Positions 27,807-35,915 of a stretch of DNA of 40,001 nt are shown here, piece after piece. The translations under genes were made by a program, and so were the position numbers. The stretch is from a virus. Under the pieces are notes generated by a model. That model did no database searches, was not told the origin of the DNA, and was given only the letters and a program-made list of their open reading frames with translations. The first letter of the stretch is position 1; the number at the start of each line of letters is the position of its first letter. The stretch is taken from positions 1 through 40,001 of IMG/VR virus record IMGVR_UViG_3300008259_000070; one strand, written 5' to 3'.

Positions 27807-29875
27807 GGCAGTAACTTGTTGGATCGTAGTTCGAATTGTGCGCCCTTGCGCATTACGGATTCAATGTTGATAGTCTTGATGTAGGTCGGCACCACAGCCA
27901 GCGCATCGTCTCGCCTGCCGAGTAGTATCGGCTTGGATGTCTCTGATGTGATGGCGTTAATCTCCGCCATCGTTAGCGGCCTGTTGAACTTGTAGAGGTA
28001 GGCCTGCACATCATCGATGTTCACTGGCTCCAGCGTTTGCGGTGTAAATGGTTCGCCAAGTACCGAGAAATAAGAAAATGCAGATGGTAGCGTAGTGTTT
28101 TGAAAACCACTACCGAATCGTAAGAAAGGTTGTAATACATTTGGAAATGGTGCGGTTGCGGTTGCCTGTACACCTATATCGATTGCCAAATAATCGCCAG
28201 CCTCACAAATAAATATTTGATTGTTTATTTCATACCAAGCAGGCTGACCGGGGTTTGCGGGGTCATTACCACCGATTGTTCGAGTTTCTAAAAGATTCAA
28301 ACCGCTATCGAATCGCTTTACCATTAATGAAATACCTCGACCTGCTGCAAATGTTATAGGCGTAAATGTTGTAGGGTCTAAATATTCACCAAGTACAAGC
28401 CCTGCGTTAACGGTATAAATACCGGGGTTCGATACGATATAATACTCGTATGTATTTGGTACGGGCTGCGTAAAATTATTCGGGTTAACAACTGGGTCGA
28501 GCCAAATAAAATAGTGCGCAAGCATACCCGAAACCGTGTTTAATGTGGGCGCATTTACTACGCTCAACCTATTTAATATTTCATTAGCAAGCGTTGCATC
28601 AAACCTTAATGTGCCCGTTGCGGTTACAGGGCTAAAGCCTTCAAAAAAAGATAGCAACGAATTTGGGTAGCCACTTAACCAATTAGCCGATACAACCTCA
28701 TTTCGATATGATCCATTGTAAATAGTATTGCCAACTAAATAAGGGTCGTACCCGTTAGCCGTTGCCGTGTTAGGCGCTTGGCTTCCAGTCCAGTTGGATT
28801 GAATAATTACGCCGTTAGTTTCATAACCAGTGTTATCAAATACAACAATATCCTGAATTAGGTTGGTATCAAATATTATTTCGCTTGTTTTAATATTTAA
28901 TATATTGCTGGTGTTGCATTCGCCAACGAATCCAAATGTCTCGGTCCTAAATCCTCTGAATGGAGTTTGAGTAAACTCGCACAGCGTATCTCCGTTATTA
29001 CATTGGCCTACTTCTAAATATAATTCATTGCCAAATTCAGCCGCTTGATAAAGACTACTTGTATCAAATCTCATCTCAATATCAGGCTGGTCATATAAGC
29101 TTGCCGATGCAGTGCTCTGCTGGAAGTATGCAATTGGCTCAATGCGCAACAATGGCCTTCCATTGGCTTGCTTCTCGAAGCCCATACCAAGATTGAGCTT
29201 TGACTTCATTGCTAAATACAAGTCCTGAAAATTGGCTAAAATCTCAACATTGCTTTTTGTCCTTATCGATTGGCCATTCGTATAGAATGCCACATCGGCT
29301 TGAGGATAACTTGCCGCAAAGAAGTTTGAATCAAAATCGATTAAGCCATCGCTCATGCATGTTACCAAATGCGCGAACGTGTCGTAAACCGTGTAAGCAT
29401 AAGCAGGGTTGGGGTAAATGATTACGCCAGGATTAAACACGTAAAGAGGCACAGCCGTTGGTGGTGTTATCTGCGTGCCATTCTTTGAGGTTGTTAAACG
29501 CAACGAAAATGGAATATTCTTGTTGTTGTTTATCTTGGTACTGAATGTCTCATCATAAACCTTGGTCTTCACTTGGCATCTGTCCAGCACAAAGTTGGAT
29601 TCAGTGACAATGATGTACCCATCGACAAGCTTCTCCCATGTGCCGGAATTGCAAAGATATTGCACCGATACTCGAACCAATTCGCAGTAGCCCGATGTCG
29701 CAAGCTTGTTGTACAAGTAGGTAAATACATCACCGCCAAATATCAGCTCACTATCAAACGAGACAATGCGAGCGCCGATTGTACTGTCCTCATTTATCGT
29801 GATGCCAAAGTCCTCCGGATTCAGTGGCTGACCTCGGTCAACATTGTCGATAAGGAACTTTAATTCTGCTGCCAT
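27803..29875 (-). CDS. Distal tail/tail-tip protein with a mosaic central domain
   Basis: A 690-residue protein encoded directly after the tape measure gene, with a 16-base overlap, the place where distal tail and tail-associated proteins are normally found. The N-terminal ~270 residues (MAAELKFLIDNVDRGQPLNP, then GTWEKLVDGYIIVTESNF) and the C-terminal ~80 (LYKFNRPLTMAEINAITSET) are similar in codon use to the rest of the genome. The segment between (about residues 272-608, bases 28050-29060) is strikingly richer in A+T. It encodes a beta-sandwich-like region (GIYTVNAGLVLGEYLDPTTF, GISLMVKRFDSGLNL, EAGDYLAIDIGVQATATAPF). That looks like an exchanged host-recognition domain. Confidence 0.78.
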   Translation of the reverse strand: MAAELKFLIDNVDRGQPLNPEDFGITINEDSTIGARIVSFDSELIFGGDVFTYLYNKLATSGYCELVRVSVQYLCNSGTWEKLVDGYIIVTESNFVLDRCQVKTKVYDETFSTKINNNKNIPFSLRLTTSKNGTQITPPTAVPLYVFNPGVIIYPNPAYAYTVYDTFAHLVTCMSDGLIDFDSNFFAASYPQADVAFYTNGQSIRTKSNVEILANFQDLYLAMKSKLNLGMGFEKQANGRPLLRIEPIAYFQQSTASASLYDQPDIEMRFDTSSLYQAAEFGNELYLEVGQCNNGDTLCEFTQTPFRGFRTETFGFVGECNTSNILNIKTSEIIFDTNLIQDIVVFDNTGYETNGVIIQSNWTGSQAPNTATANGYDPYLVGNTIYNGSYRNEVVSANWLSGYPNSLLSFFEGFSPVTATGTLRFDATLANEILNRLSVVNAPTLNTVSGMLAHYFIWLDPVVNPNNFTQPVPNTYEYYIVSNPGIYTVNAGLVLGEYLDPTTFTPITFAAGRGISLMVKRFDSGLNLLETRTIGGNDPANPGQPAWYEINNQIFICEAGDYLAIDIGVQATATAPFPNVLQPFLRFGSGFQNTTLPSAFSYFSVLGEPFTPQTLEPVNIDDVQAYLYKFNRPLTMAEINAITSETSKPILLGRRDDALAVVPTYIKTINIESVMRKGAQFELRSNKLLP

Positions 29876-32574
29876 GAATATCTTGAATCAAAGCCGTTAA
29901 TGTTTATTACTGTATTCTTTGCCGCCATCGTGCGATTAAGCTTATCAAGCTTGCGCTCCATGCTCTTGCTGTTTAGTGATGCGTTGACTGTGATGCCGTC
30001 CTTGCGCTTGTTAGCATAGCTCAAGATCGCTGGGCGAACGTATCGCTGGTCTATTAGCTTCCTGAATGCTGCACTGGATGTATTAAGCGCATCCAACTCA
30101 GTGCGATGGCGTGAGGTCGATGTCTTGTTTACCACGAACTCGCCGCGCTCTGCTTCAATCAATGTGCCTCCGGCCTCATGGCTTCTGCCTCCAACTGGAC
30201 CACCCTTCTTAAATTTAGGGATTGGCGTGGCTGCGATAATAGCAATTTGAGCCAAACCAGCGGCGAGGGCAATAGCCTTTTGAACTGGGTCGGGTGCTTT
30301 TGCTACGGCTACGGCTGTGCCTATCGTTGCTTCGAATATTGCCGCCGCCTTTTCTGCGACCGCTTGCTTGCGCTTTTCGGCTGCGACCTTTTGCGCCGTC
30401 CTTAATTGCAATGCTTCAAGCTTGCGCTGCTTCTGCGCTTCGTTTAATGTACTTTGTTCAATAGCCAACTTCTCGGCTTCCGATGCGGCGTTAATTTCCT
30501 CGATTCGCTTTTGCGATTGTATGCCTTGCAACTCAATTATACTACCGAATAAATCGGCGGTGGCTTGCGCAATCTCCAAAGCCTGATCCACCGCCTCATC
30601 TGCCGTCTTCTTCTGCTCTTCGCGGATGGCGGCTTGGGTTTCAGCATTAATCAATTCGATTGCTGCTGCATTGTTTTCGGCTTCAGCGATTCGCTTCTTT
30701 CCATCCAACTCTATCAGCTTGATGCGCCGCTCAAGTGTTGAACCTTCGTTAGTCTCTGCCGCTTTCAATAAGCTGATTTCATCATTCACGCCTTGAACCT
30801 TGATGCGCAATGTTTCTTGAGCTAACTTCTCAGCAGCTTCTTTTTCTTTTGCAGCCTTATCCTCAAGTGCCTTTTTGTCGATGTCGGCAATTTGCTTTGT
30901 AGCATCTTCTTTAATTGTAGCAATTGCATTTTGCAATTTCTTTTCTTCATCGCTTCCAGCCTTAAACTTCGAATCAATAAATGCCTGCTCAAGCTCTTGA
31001 ATCTTGGTATTGCTTTCGGCCAAAACTTTTTCGCGCTCATCAAGCTGCGTTGCCAGTGCCTGAAGCTCAAGTTCTGCCAACTTCTTGCGTGCCTCATCTC
31101 TTATTTCAAGTTCGCGCTTTGCTGCTTCCTCTGCCGCTTTTGCTCTATCCTCCGCTGCCTTCTTGGCATCAGCATCGCGCTGAGCCTGCTCTTCACTTGC
31201 GAAGGCTTGATTGATGCCAGCGATGGCTGTGTTTTGTTGTATTCTAAGAGCAATGACTCTGTCCTGACTTGCTTTAATGTTTGATTCAGTTGTGGCGATT
31301 TGTGCTTGAAGTGTTTTAGTCTCAGCACTTGCAACAACTTCACCAGTACGAGCCGCAGCTCTTGCATCTGCTTGTCTTGATTCAGCAAGTTCTTTTGACA
31401 ATCGCTTCTGCTCAAGCACCGATTTGGTTTGCGCTCCAATCTCAATATTTATATTGTCTTGAACAGTTTTTTGAGTTTCTTTTAGCACTTGCTGCCTGTC
31501 GGCCTCGGCTTGCGTAAGCTGACCAGTTGCAATCTTTATCCTTGTGGCCGAATCGAGCTGTAAGTTCTGCAACTCCTGAATCGCCTTGCGAGATCCCTCA
31601 GCCGCTTGCTTGGATAGCTCAAGCGCTCGATTAAACGATGCCTGATTCGCTGCTGCATCTCGAAGCCTATCCACCAATATTGCAACGCCGGTGATAAACA
31701 AGCCGATGCCAGTCGCAGCCAACGCCACTCTGAATGCGCTGATTGCTCCAGTGCTGATGGCAGTGGCAACAGCGACTGCCTTCTGCCCGGCAGCATACAG
31801 CGCAAGCTTAAGCGGACCTTGCCCAGTGATCTGATTCGCCAATTCATTCACGCCGTTAGCGATGGCAGTCACAGCTGTGGTCTTGGCAATCACCTCCTGC
31901 AACTCCTTGCCCTCAGAACCAAACAAAGCAGCCGCACCTTGCGCCACCTCAAAGCCTGATGCCAGTGCTTGCGTTGCGCCTACCGCCGCATCGAACTTAA
32001 ACGTGTCAGATGCCAGCACGCGCACTCGCTCCCTGGTATCTCCAATCTGGTCCTCAAGCTTTGCCGCTGCGAACAGCAACTTATTGAACTCATCCGTGTT
32101 CTCTTTGCCCTGCTCTTCCAACAACGCAAGTTCTTGCTTGAGTCCGCGTAGCTGGCCAGTCAATGTCTTCTGCTTCTCTTCAGTCTGGCCAAAGGTGCGA
32201 TTCAATTCGGCCTGCTCCGCATTCACTTGCGTGATTTGACTCTTCAGCGCAGCCTGCGCCTTGGCGTTATCCTGATAAGCCTTGCTCACCTTGTTGCCGG
32301 AAGCAATCAATGAAAGCTGCTCCTTCTGCAATTCCTTCAGGTTAGCAGTGAGCTTGTCGGATTCTTTGTTTAGCTGGTCGAGTGCCGCCTTGACTTGCGT
32401 GCCACCAAAGGCGGCAGCACCAGCCGCACCCATCTTCTTAAATTCGTCTCCAACTTCTTTTGTTGTCTCCTTGGTGTCAGCAACAATGGCATCGTTAGCC
32501 TTGATCACTTCATTGACCGTTGCCTTGAGGCTCGAGGCTTCGGCCTCATAAATAATCTCAACCTTTGCTGCCAT
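29860..32574 (-). CDS. Tail tape measure protein
   Basis: A 904-residue protein and the longest tail gene. A helical N-terminal part (MAAKVEIIYEAEASSLKATV) is followed by a hydrophobic region at about 264-302 (VAVATAISTGAISAFRVALA, then GIGLFITGVAILV). A very long coiled coil rich in Lys/Glu/Ala (about 310-730) comes next. The C-terminal module is seen in many tape measure proteins: AIALAAGLAQIAIIAATPIP, then KFKKGGPVGGRSHEAGGTLI, then AERGEFVVNKTST. At the usual 0.15 nm per residue this length would specify a tail of about 135 nm, consistent with a siphovirus. It begins 17 bases inside the frameshifted chaperone gene, the expected neighbour. Confidence 0.93.
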   Translation of the reverse strand: MAAKVEIIYEAEASSLKATVNEVIKANDAIVADTKETTKEVGDEFKKMGAAGAAAFGGTQVKAALDQLNKESDKLTANLKELQKEQLSLIASGNKVSKAYQDNAKAQAALKSQITQVNAEQAELNRTFGQTEEKQKTLTGQLRGLKQELALLEEQGKENTDEFNKLLFAAAKLEDQIGDTRERVRVLASDTFKFDAAVGATQALASGFEVAQGAAALFGSEGKELQEVIAKTTAVTAIANGVNELANQITGQGPLKLALYAAGQKAVAVATAISTGAISAFRVALAATGIGLFITGVAILVDRLRDAAANQASFNRALELSKQAAEGSRKAIQELQNLQLDSATRIKIATGQLTQAEADRQQVLKETQKTVQDNINIEIGAQTKSVLEQKRLSKELAESRQADARAAARTGEVVASAETKTLQAQIATTESNIKASQDRVIALRIQQNTAIAGINQAFASEEQAQRDADAKKAAEDRAKAAEEAAKRELEIRDEARKKLAELELQALATQLDEREKVLAESNTKIQELEQAFIDSKFKAGSDEEKKLQNAIATIKEDATKQIADIDKKALEDKAAKEKEAAEKLAQETLRIKVQGVNDEISLLKAAETNEGSTLERRIKLIELDGKKRIAEAENNAAAIELINAETQAAIREEQKKTADEAVDQALEIAQATADLFGSIIELQGIQSQKRIEEINAASEAEKLAIEQSTLNEAQKQRKLEALQLRTAQKVAAEKRKQAVAEKAAAIFEATIGTAVAVAKAPDPVQKAIALAAGLAQIAIIAATPIPKFKKGGPVGGRSHEAGGTLIEAERGEFVVNKTSTSRHRTELDALNTSSAAFRKLIDQRYVRPAILSYANKRKDGITVNASLNSKSMERKLDKLNRTMAAKNTVININGFDSRYSWQQN

Positions 32575-33324
32575 TTTTTTGCTGCTTTATGAACAGCTCA
32601 AATTTAAGCAAATAAGTTGAAATATCGGAGGCCATTAGTGTATTGAACTCAACGATGTTGCCATCGGTCAAGTTCATAACCTGATTGCGTAAGTCATCGA
32701 CTACTTTTTTCGCCCTGTATCCAGGTGAGTAGTTAAATGCTTGAGCGCTTGTGTCAGCTTTCGCTGCTCCTCCACGTTGTACTCCCACAATATCTGAAAG
32801 TCTTTGGGAGACATAGTTAGTAAGGGCATCAGCGGAGCGATATCCAAGCGAGTAAAAAAATCATGGGAAGCCTCCTTGCACATCCCTTCGAATAATTCAA
32901 GTTTCTGCTGGTGGATAGTAGGATCAACAACGGCCGGGTCCTCATCGCCTCGCACCACCCAAGTCGCTGCAAGGTTGAGCAGCAAGTCGCGATGTATCAC
33001 CGTGTCTTGCCTCTCGCGGATCACATGGATATATCCAGCCACAACCGCCGCGTTCTTTGGGTTGCTCAAGCCTGCACTCAGTGCCTTCTCCATCCCTGCA
33101 AGTATGCGCTCCATCTCTGCACCTGACAGCCCAGAGCTGATGCGCTCCATCAGGGCCATCGACATGCTGAACCTTTCAAGCGGTAGATTCAATTCTTTTG
33201 GGAATCGATAGTAGGTATGGCCCTCATGCTTGAACAGCTCAACCATTGGCCTCAGTGGCTTTGTCTGCTTACTGCGTGTAAAAATTGAGCGCAGTCGCTC
33301 TGCGGATCTTTTGAATAATTTCAT
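32558..33324 (-). CDS. Tail assembly chaperone, -1 frameshift fusion product (G-T like)
   Basis: The extended product of the gene at 32701-33324. After the slippery site the ribosome would continue in the -1 frame for another 48 residues (VVDDLRNQVMNLTDGNIVEF, then TYLLKFELFIKQQKNGSKG), giving about 255 residues. The second frame has no ATG of its own at the needed place (only a GTG at 32788), which supports translation by frameshifting. In siphoviruses the long and short chaperones are made in a fixed ratio and coat the tape measure protein, which is encoded next and overlaps this gene by 17 bases. The fusion is predicted, not observed. Confidence 0.82.
32701..33324 (-). CDS. Tail assembly chaperone, short form (G-like)
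   Basis: A 207-residue helical protein (MKLFKRSAERLRSIFTRSKQ, then FPKELNLPLERFSMSMALME and LSGAEMERILAGMEKALSAG, ending HLDTGRKK). Its last codons CGA-AAA-AAG are followed at once by the stop codon TAG. Its placement just before the tape measure gene and the slippery heptamer at its end are the hallmarks of the phage lambda G protein type chaperone, although the sequence is not alignable by eye. It keeps the tape measure protein soluble until tube assembly. It begins 56 bases inside the preceding gene. Confidence 0.82.
   Translation of the reverse strand: MKLFKRSAERLRSIFTRSKQTKPLRPMVELFKHEGHTYYRFPKELNLPLERFSMSMALMERISSGLSGAEMERILAGMEKALSAGLSNPKNAAVVAGYIHVIRERQDTVIHRDLLLNLAATWVVRGDEDPAVVDPTIHQQKLELFEGMCKEASHDFFTRLDIAPLMPLLTMSPKDFQILWEYNVEEQRKLTQALKHLTTHLDTGRKK
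32704..32710 (-). promoter_or_regulatory. -1 programmed frameshift site A AAA AAG
   Basis: The heptamer A AAA AAG (32710-32704, minus strand) is in the classic X XXY YYZ register relative to the chaperone frame and directly precedes its TAG stop. Slipping back one base converts the reading into GTA GTC GAT GAC, which opens the downstream frame. This is among the most efficient bacterial -1 frameshift sequences known (as in E. coli dnaX). Confidence 0.85.
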
Positions 33325-33553
33325 CGAGGGTGTTTTTCGTGGTGATCTCTTTGTCGGTGCTCAGAAACGTGATGAAGCAACGCTCTGCCTCTTCATCTTC
33401 GTACACCGTGCTTATGTCATGCGTGTTGATCAGGACATCAATCCACTGCTCTTCCTTCTCGAGCAGCTTGTCAACCTCATCACTGTGCTGCAAGGCTTCG
33501 ACAATGATGAATCCGGTGAGCATACTACCAGCGTAACAACGGGCAGGCTTCAT
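33269..33553 (-). CDS. Hypothetical 94-residue protein before the tail chaperones
   Basis: A small mixed alpha/beta protein (MKPARCYAGSMLTGFIIVEA, then HSDEVDKLLEKEEQWIDVLI and EEAERCFITFLSTDKEITTK). There is no membrane segment or recognised domain. It overlaps the preceding gene by 29 bases and the chaperone gene by 56 bases. An internal ATG at residue 11 could be the start instead, but the longer form is preferred because of the coupled overlap. Genes in this position often encode small tail-completion or connector proteins, and that is as far as the sequence allows. Confidence 0.7.
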   Translation of the reverse strand: MKPARCYAGSMLTGFIIVEALQHSDEVDKLLEKEEQWIDVLINTHDISTVYEDEEAERCFITFLSTDKEITTKNTLDEIIQKIRRATALNFYTQ

Positions 33554-33734
33554 CAGTCAATCGAGTCTTTGCCGGAAGGAAGCAGCCACACTCCCGGCAT
33601 GTGTTGGTTGCCTTGATGCGATACGGACATTCTTTGCATATCGCCATCCGAGGCTTGGATACCTCGCGGCTCTCCTTGGTGTCAAACGCCCACAACGCCC
33701 AGCCGTGCGCGATGTTCTTTAGCACTCTAAGCAT
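33525..33734 (-). CDS. Small zinc-binding protein (DUF6171-like)
   Basis: A 69-residue protein with two cysteine pairs and a fifth cysteine (ICKECPYRIKATNTCRECGC, then DEACPLLRW), a C4-type zinc finger. The N-terminal part (MLRVLKNIAHGWALWAFDTK) is helical. The same cysteine spacing occurs in short proteins encoded in the tail modules of Bacteroidota and Firmicutes phages (DUF6171-like). Their function is unknown. It overlaps both neighbours (16 and 29 bases). A structural zinc-bound virion or assembly protein is the likeliest role. Confidence 0.78.
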   Translation of the reverse strand: MLRVLKNIAHGWALWAFDTKESREVSKPRMAICKECPYRIKATNTCRECGCFLPAKTRLTDEACPLLRW

Positions 33735-34057
33735 TCGAGTAAGTTTATGGTTTGAGGTTCGTCAACGTCCATGTTCACCACGCTGAAGCTGATGCAGTCA
33801 TACAGCACATCGCAGATGCTGAACTGGTCGCAGTTCAATCCAATCGTGTAGCCTTGCAACGCATCAACCTTTGCGCCCTGGATAGTGATGATGCCATCAA
33901 TGTCCGATGTCGCAGTGAAGGTCTGCACTCGCTTGGTCGCGTTGTGCGTGATGGTCACAGTGTATTCAGTCTCAGGTGTGACCAAGCCGAAGCTTATGCC
34001 TGCATGGCAAGCTGCCACGCTGATGCCCGAATCAAAGCAAGGAGTACATACGCTCAT
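33719..34057 (-). CDS. Ig-like/beta-sandwich virion protein
   Basis: A 112-residue protein starting at ATG 34057 (MSVCTPCFDSGISVAACHAG); the longer open frame starts at a TTG and would overlap the terminase heavily. The sequence is strand-rich (GLVTPETEYTVTITHNATKR, then FTATSDIDGIITIQGAKVDA), like a small Ig-type or tail accessory domain, and has frequent cysteines, ending LLECLEC. It overlaps the terminase stop by 4 bases (ATGA), so it is translated with the packaging gene. It is possibly a tail-tube decoration or head-tail accessory protein. The family is not recognised. Confidence 0.73.
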   Translation of the reverse strand: MSVCTPCFDSGISVAACHAGISFGLVTPETEYTVTITHNATKRVQTFTATSDIDGIITIQGAKVDALQGYTIGLNCDQFSICDVLYDCISFSVVNMDVDEPQTINLLECLEC

Positions 34058-35334
34058 AGATAACGCTTTAGGATTGCGTTCACAAAGTAACGAAAACAAT
34101 CTAAAAAGTCAGCACGCTCGGCAATGTTTTTTCGATTCGACTTCATGATGCTCCCATTGGCATCGCACTGCACTTGCTTCGCATCGAACACGAATCCCTT
34201 GCACCGCTTGGAGTTGACACGGATGTCAAGCTTGCGCAGCGCAGCATTGCAATCGATTCTGCTGTTGTAGTGCGTTGGATTGGCCGGAATCAGAAACTGG
34301 CTATCGGTCAAGCCGAGCCGTCTCTTGATCTGCGTGTATGCACTTGAGTTATCACGCTGCTGCACCGTGCCACCTTTGCCCATCGCATCGCCAGTGATCC
34401 TGATCAGGCCCATCGGCACGCCAAGCGCAAGCACGGCATCGCAGAACGCATCCACGCTGCCCTTCTCAATCTTGATCTCATCCACTACCACCGCGCCTCT
34501 TCCAACGTGCTGAATCACCAAGGCGCAAAGCGGATTGATGTTGAAATCGACAGACACATGCACCGGCACGTTGCGATTGAGCTGCACGCTGTCATCGATG
34601 TGCTTCTCATCGGCCCACTCGTACAGGAACGGATTGGCCACATCATCCATGACATCCCAATCACCCTCAACGAACCTTGCATACTGGACCGGCGGCAGTT
34701 CCTTCAAGCTCTCCAGGTACTCGGCAGGGATGTGCGGATTGTCGGTGATCTTGGATGGTATGAATGTCCACTTCTCCGGCAGCGTGCCCTCCTTGAATCG
34801 CTCGTAGATGATGCTCTTCACCCAGTTGTTGGCTGGGTTACACGTTGCCAAGCAGACAATCGGTGGCCTGCCTTCGGCTTTGTTCCAACTTCCGATGCGC
34901 TCTTGGACCTTGTAGAACGTCTGCTCTTGCAGCTCGTTCACCTCATCAAGCCCTGCGCCGTTCACCTCAAGCCCCTTGAAGCGGTTGAGGTCCTTGTCAT
35001 CATCGTAACTCTCGGCCATGAACAGCAGCTCGCTGCCGTTGATGAAGGTCACCACTTGCGTGTCTCGGTTCCAACTCTCCACGTAGTTGTTGATTCCGTC
35101 GTTAAGGATGGAGCTGAAGCTTGGGAAGGTTGTGCGCTTGAGGTCCGGCAAGCTGCGGCGAATAATAACCCAGCGGCTGCGCGGATATTGCAGCGCAAGG
35201 TAGCTGAGAGTCAGAAGCAGCCAGTAAGTCTTGCCGCCCCTTATCGCGCCGCCGAACACGATGACACGATAGGCACCTGACTCAATTGCCTCGAATGCTG
35301 TTGACTGCCTTGCAGTGAGCTCGAAGTTCATCAT
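34054..35334 (-). CDS. Terminase large subunit (unit B, complete)
   Basis: A 426-residue packaging ATPase-nuclease of the Terminase_6/PBSX type. It has the Walker A loop GGAIRGGKT (28-36), a Walker B with GLDEV (Asp130-Glu131), and a coupling motif CLATCNPANNW (161-171). The nuclease domain has its acidic residues in VHVSVDFNI (Asp263), ITGDAMG (Asp316) and ADFLDCFRYF (Asp409, Asp412). It hydrolyses ATP to push DNA through the portal and cuts the concatemer. Two adjacent ATGs (35334 and 35331) precede the frame; the second overlaps the stop of the small gene upstream exactly as in unit A and may be the real start. Confidence 0.95.
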   Translation of the reverse strand: MMNFELTARQSTAFEAIESGAYRVIVFGGAIRGGKTYWLLLTLSYLALQYPRSRWVIIRRSLPDLKRTTFPSFSSILNDGINNYVESWNRDTQVVTFINGSELLFMAESYDDDKDLNRFKGLEVNGAGLDEVNELQEQTFYKVQERIGSWNKAEGRPPIVCLATCNPANNWVKSIIYERFKEGTLPEKWTFIPSKITDNPHIPAEYLESLKELPPVQYARFVEGDWDVMDDVANPFLYEWADEKHIDDSVQLNRNVPVHVSVDFNINPLCALVIQHVGRGAVVVDEIKIEKGSVDAFCDAVLALGVPMGLIRITGDAMGKGGTVQQRDNSSAYTQIKRRLGLTDSQFLIPANPTHYNSRIDCNAALRKLDIRVNSKRCKGFVFDAKQVQCDANGSIMKSNRKNIAERADFLDCFRYFVNAILKRYL

Positions 35335-35456
35335 TCCTCCTCATCATTCGGATCAGGCAAGCAGTCTATGATATTGCGAATCACAAGCCATAGGCCATAC
35401 GCAACTGCAACCGTGAACAGCGTGAGCAGCACTCCGATGCCAATCGCCTTAAGCAT
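35331..35456 (-). CDS. 41-residue single-pass membrane peptide (unit B)
   Basis: The unit B counterpart of the gene at 189-314, same length, with MLKAIGIGVLLTLFTVAVAY, then LVIRNIIDCLPDPNDEEE. Changes lie within the hydrophobic segment and keep its character, so the membrane segment is under selection. It overlaps the small-terminase candidate by 8 bases and the terminase start by one to four bases. The open frame extends upstream in the alternative register, but the ATG at 35456 is supported by unit A. Confidence 0.8.
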   Translation of the reverse strand: MLKAIGIGVLLTLFTVAVAYGLWLVIRNIIDCLPDPNDEEE

Positions 35457-35751
35457 TGTCCTCCTTGGTCTTGATGATGACCAACGGCTCGGTGGTCTTG
35501 AGCGTGGTCTCGCTTGTCTGCTTCGGCTTGCCGTAGCCTCGGTCAAGCAGCAACTCTGCAGCCCTGGTATCGCCCTTCTTTGCCTTGGCGTGCAGGGCGA
35601 GCAGTATCTCCTCCGCTGCCGTCAAGCCGTCCTTGTTCTCCTTGCCAAGCACGTTGGCCAGCAAGATGTGCAAGTCCGGAAGCTTGGGCGGTCGGCCCCC
35701 TGCGCCTGTGCCTCCAGTTCTGAGCTTGCCTCCGTTTCTGCCTTCTCTCAT
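35449..35751 (-). CDS. Small terminase candidate (unit B), with different N-terminus
   Basis: A 100-residue protein. From about residue 22 onward (PPKLPDLHILLANVLGKENK, then LLDRGYGKPKQTSETTLKTT) it is a close relative of the unit A protein at 307-618. The first 20 residues are unlike: MREGRNGGKLRTGGTGAGGR replaces the FKKGQTGNPNGRP-bearing arm. Since the N-terminal region of small terminases contacts the packaging site, the two phages may recognise different sites. The DUF5681 signature is therefore partly lost in this copy. Position and the conserved C-terminal half still support the small-terminase call. Confidence 0.78.
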   Translation of the reverse strand: MREGRNGGKLRTGGTGAGGRPPKLPDLHILLANVLGKENKDGLTAAEEILLALHAKAKKGDTRAAELLLDRGYGKPKQTSETTLKTTEPLVIIKTKEDNA

Positions 35752-35773
35752 GGTTTACGATGTTTTAACGATG

Positions 35774-35914
35774 TTAGCGTCTTCGCCTTGCTCTGTACTT
35801 CTCAGCCTCTGCATAAGCAATCGCAGTGGCCTGTTCAGGTGAGTATCCTTCGCCAATTAGCTTGCGGATGTTCATCTGAATGATCTCCTGACTGTCTCCT
35901 TGGAATAGTGGCAT
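35774..35914 (-). CDS. Conserved 46-residue phage protein (unit B)
   Basis: The same 46-codon gene as at 636-776 (MPLFQGDSQEIIQMNIRKLI, then GEGYSPEQATAIAYAEAEKY). The first 20 codons are nearly identical in protein but differ at third positions from unit A, which is a sign of selection on the peptide. The C-terminal end is a run of arginines (RARRRR). It lies one base after the 127-residue gene and 22 bases before the small terminase candidate. No function is known. Confidence 0.75.
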   Translation of the reverse strand: MPLFQGDSQEIIQMNIRKLIGEGYSPEQATAIAYAEAEKYRARRRR

Positions 35915-35915
35915 G

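Noticed and set aside
34507-35280. 257-codon open frame on the plus strand opposite the large terminase
   Set aside because: It lies entirely antisense to a motif-complete terminase, its product has no recognisable domain, and the other plus-strand frames in the window behave the same way, as mirror images of minus-strand codon usage.
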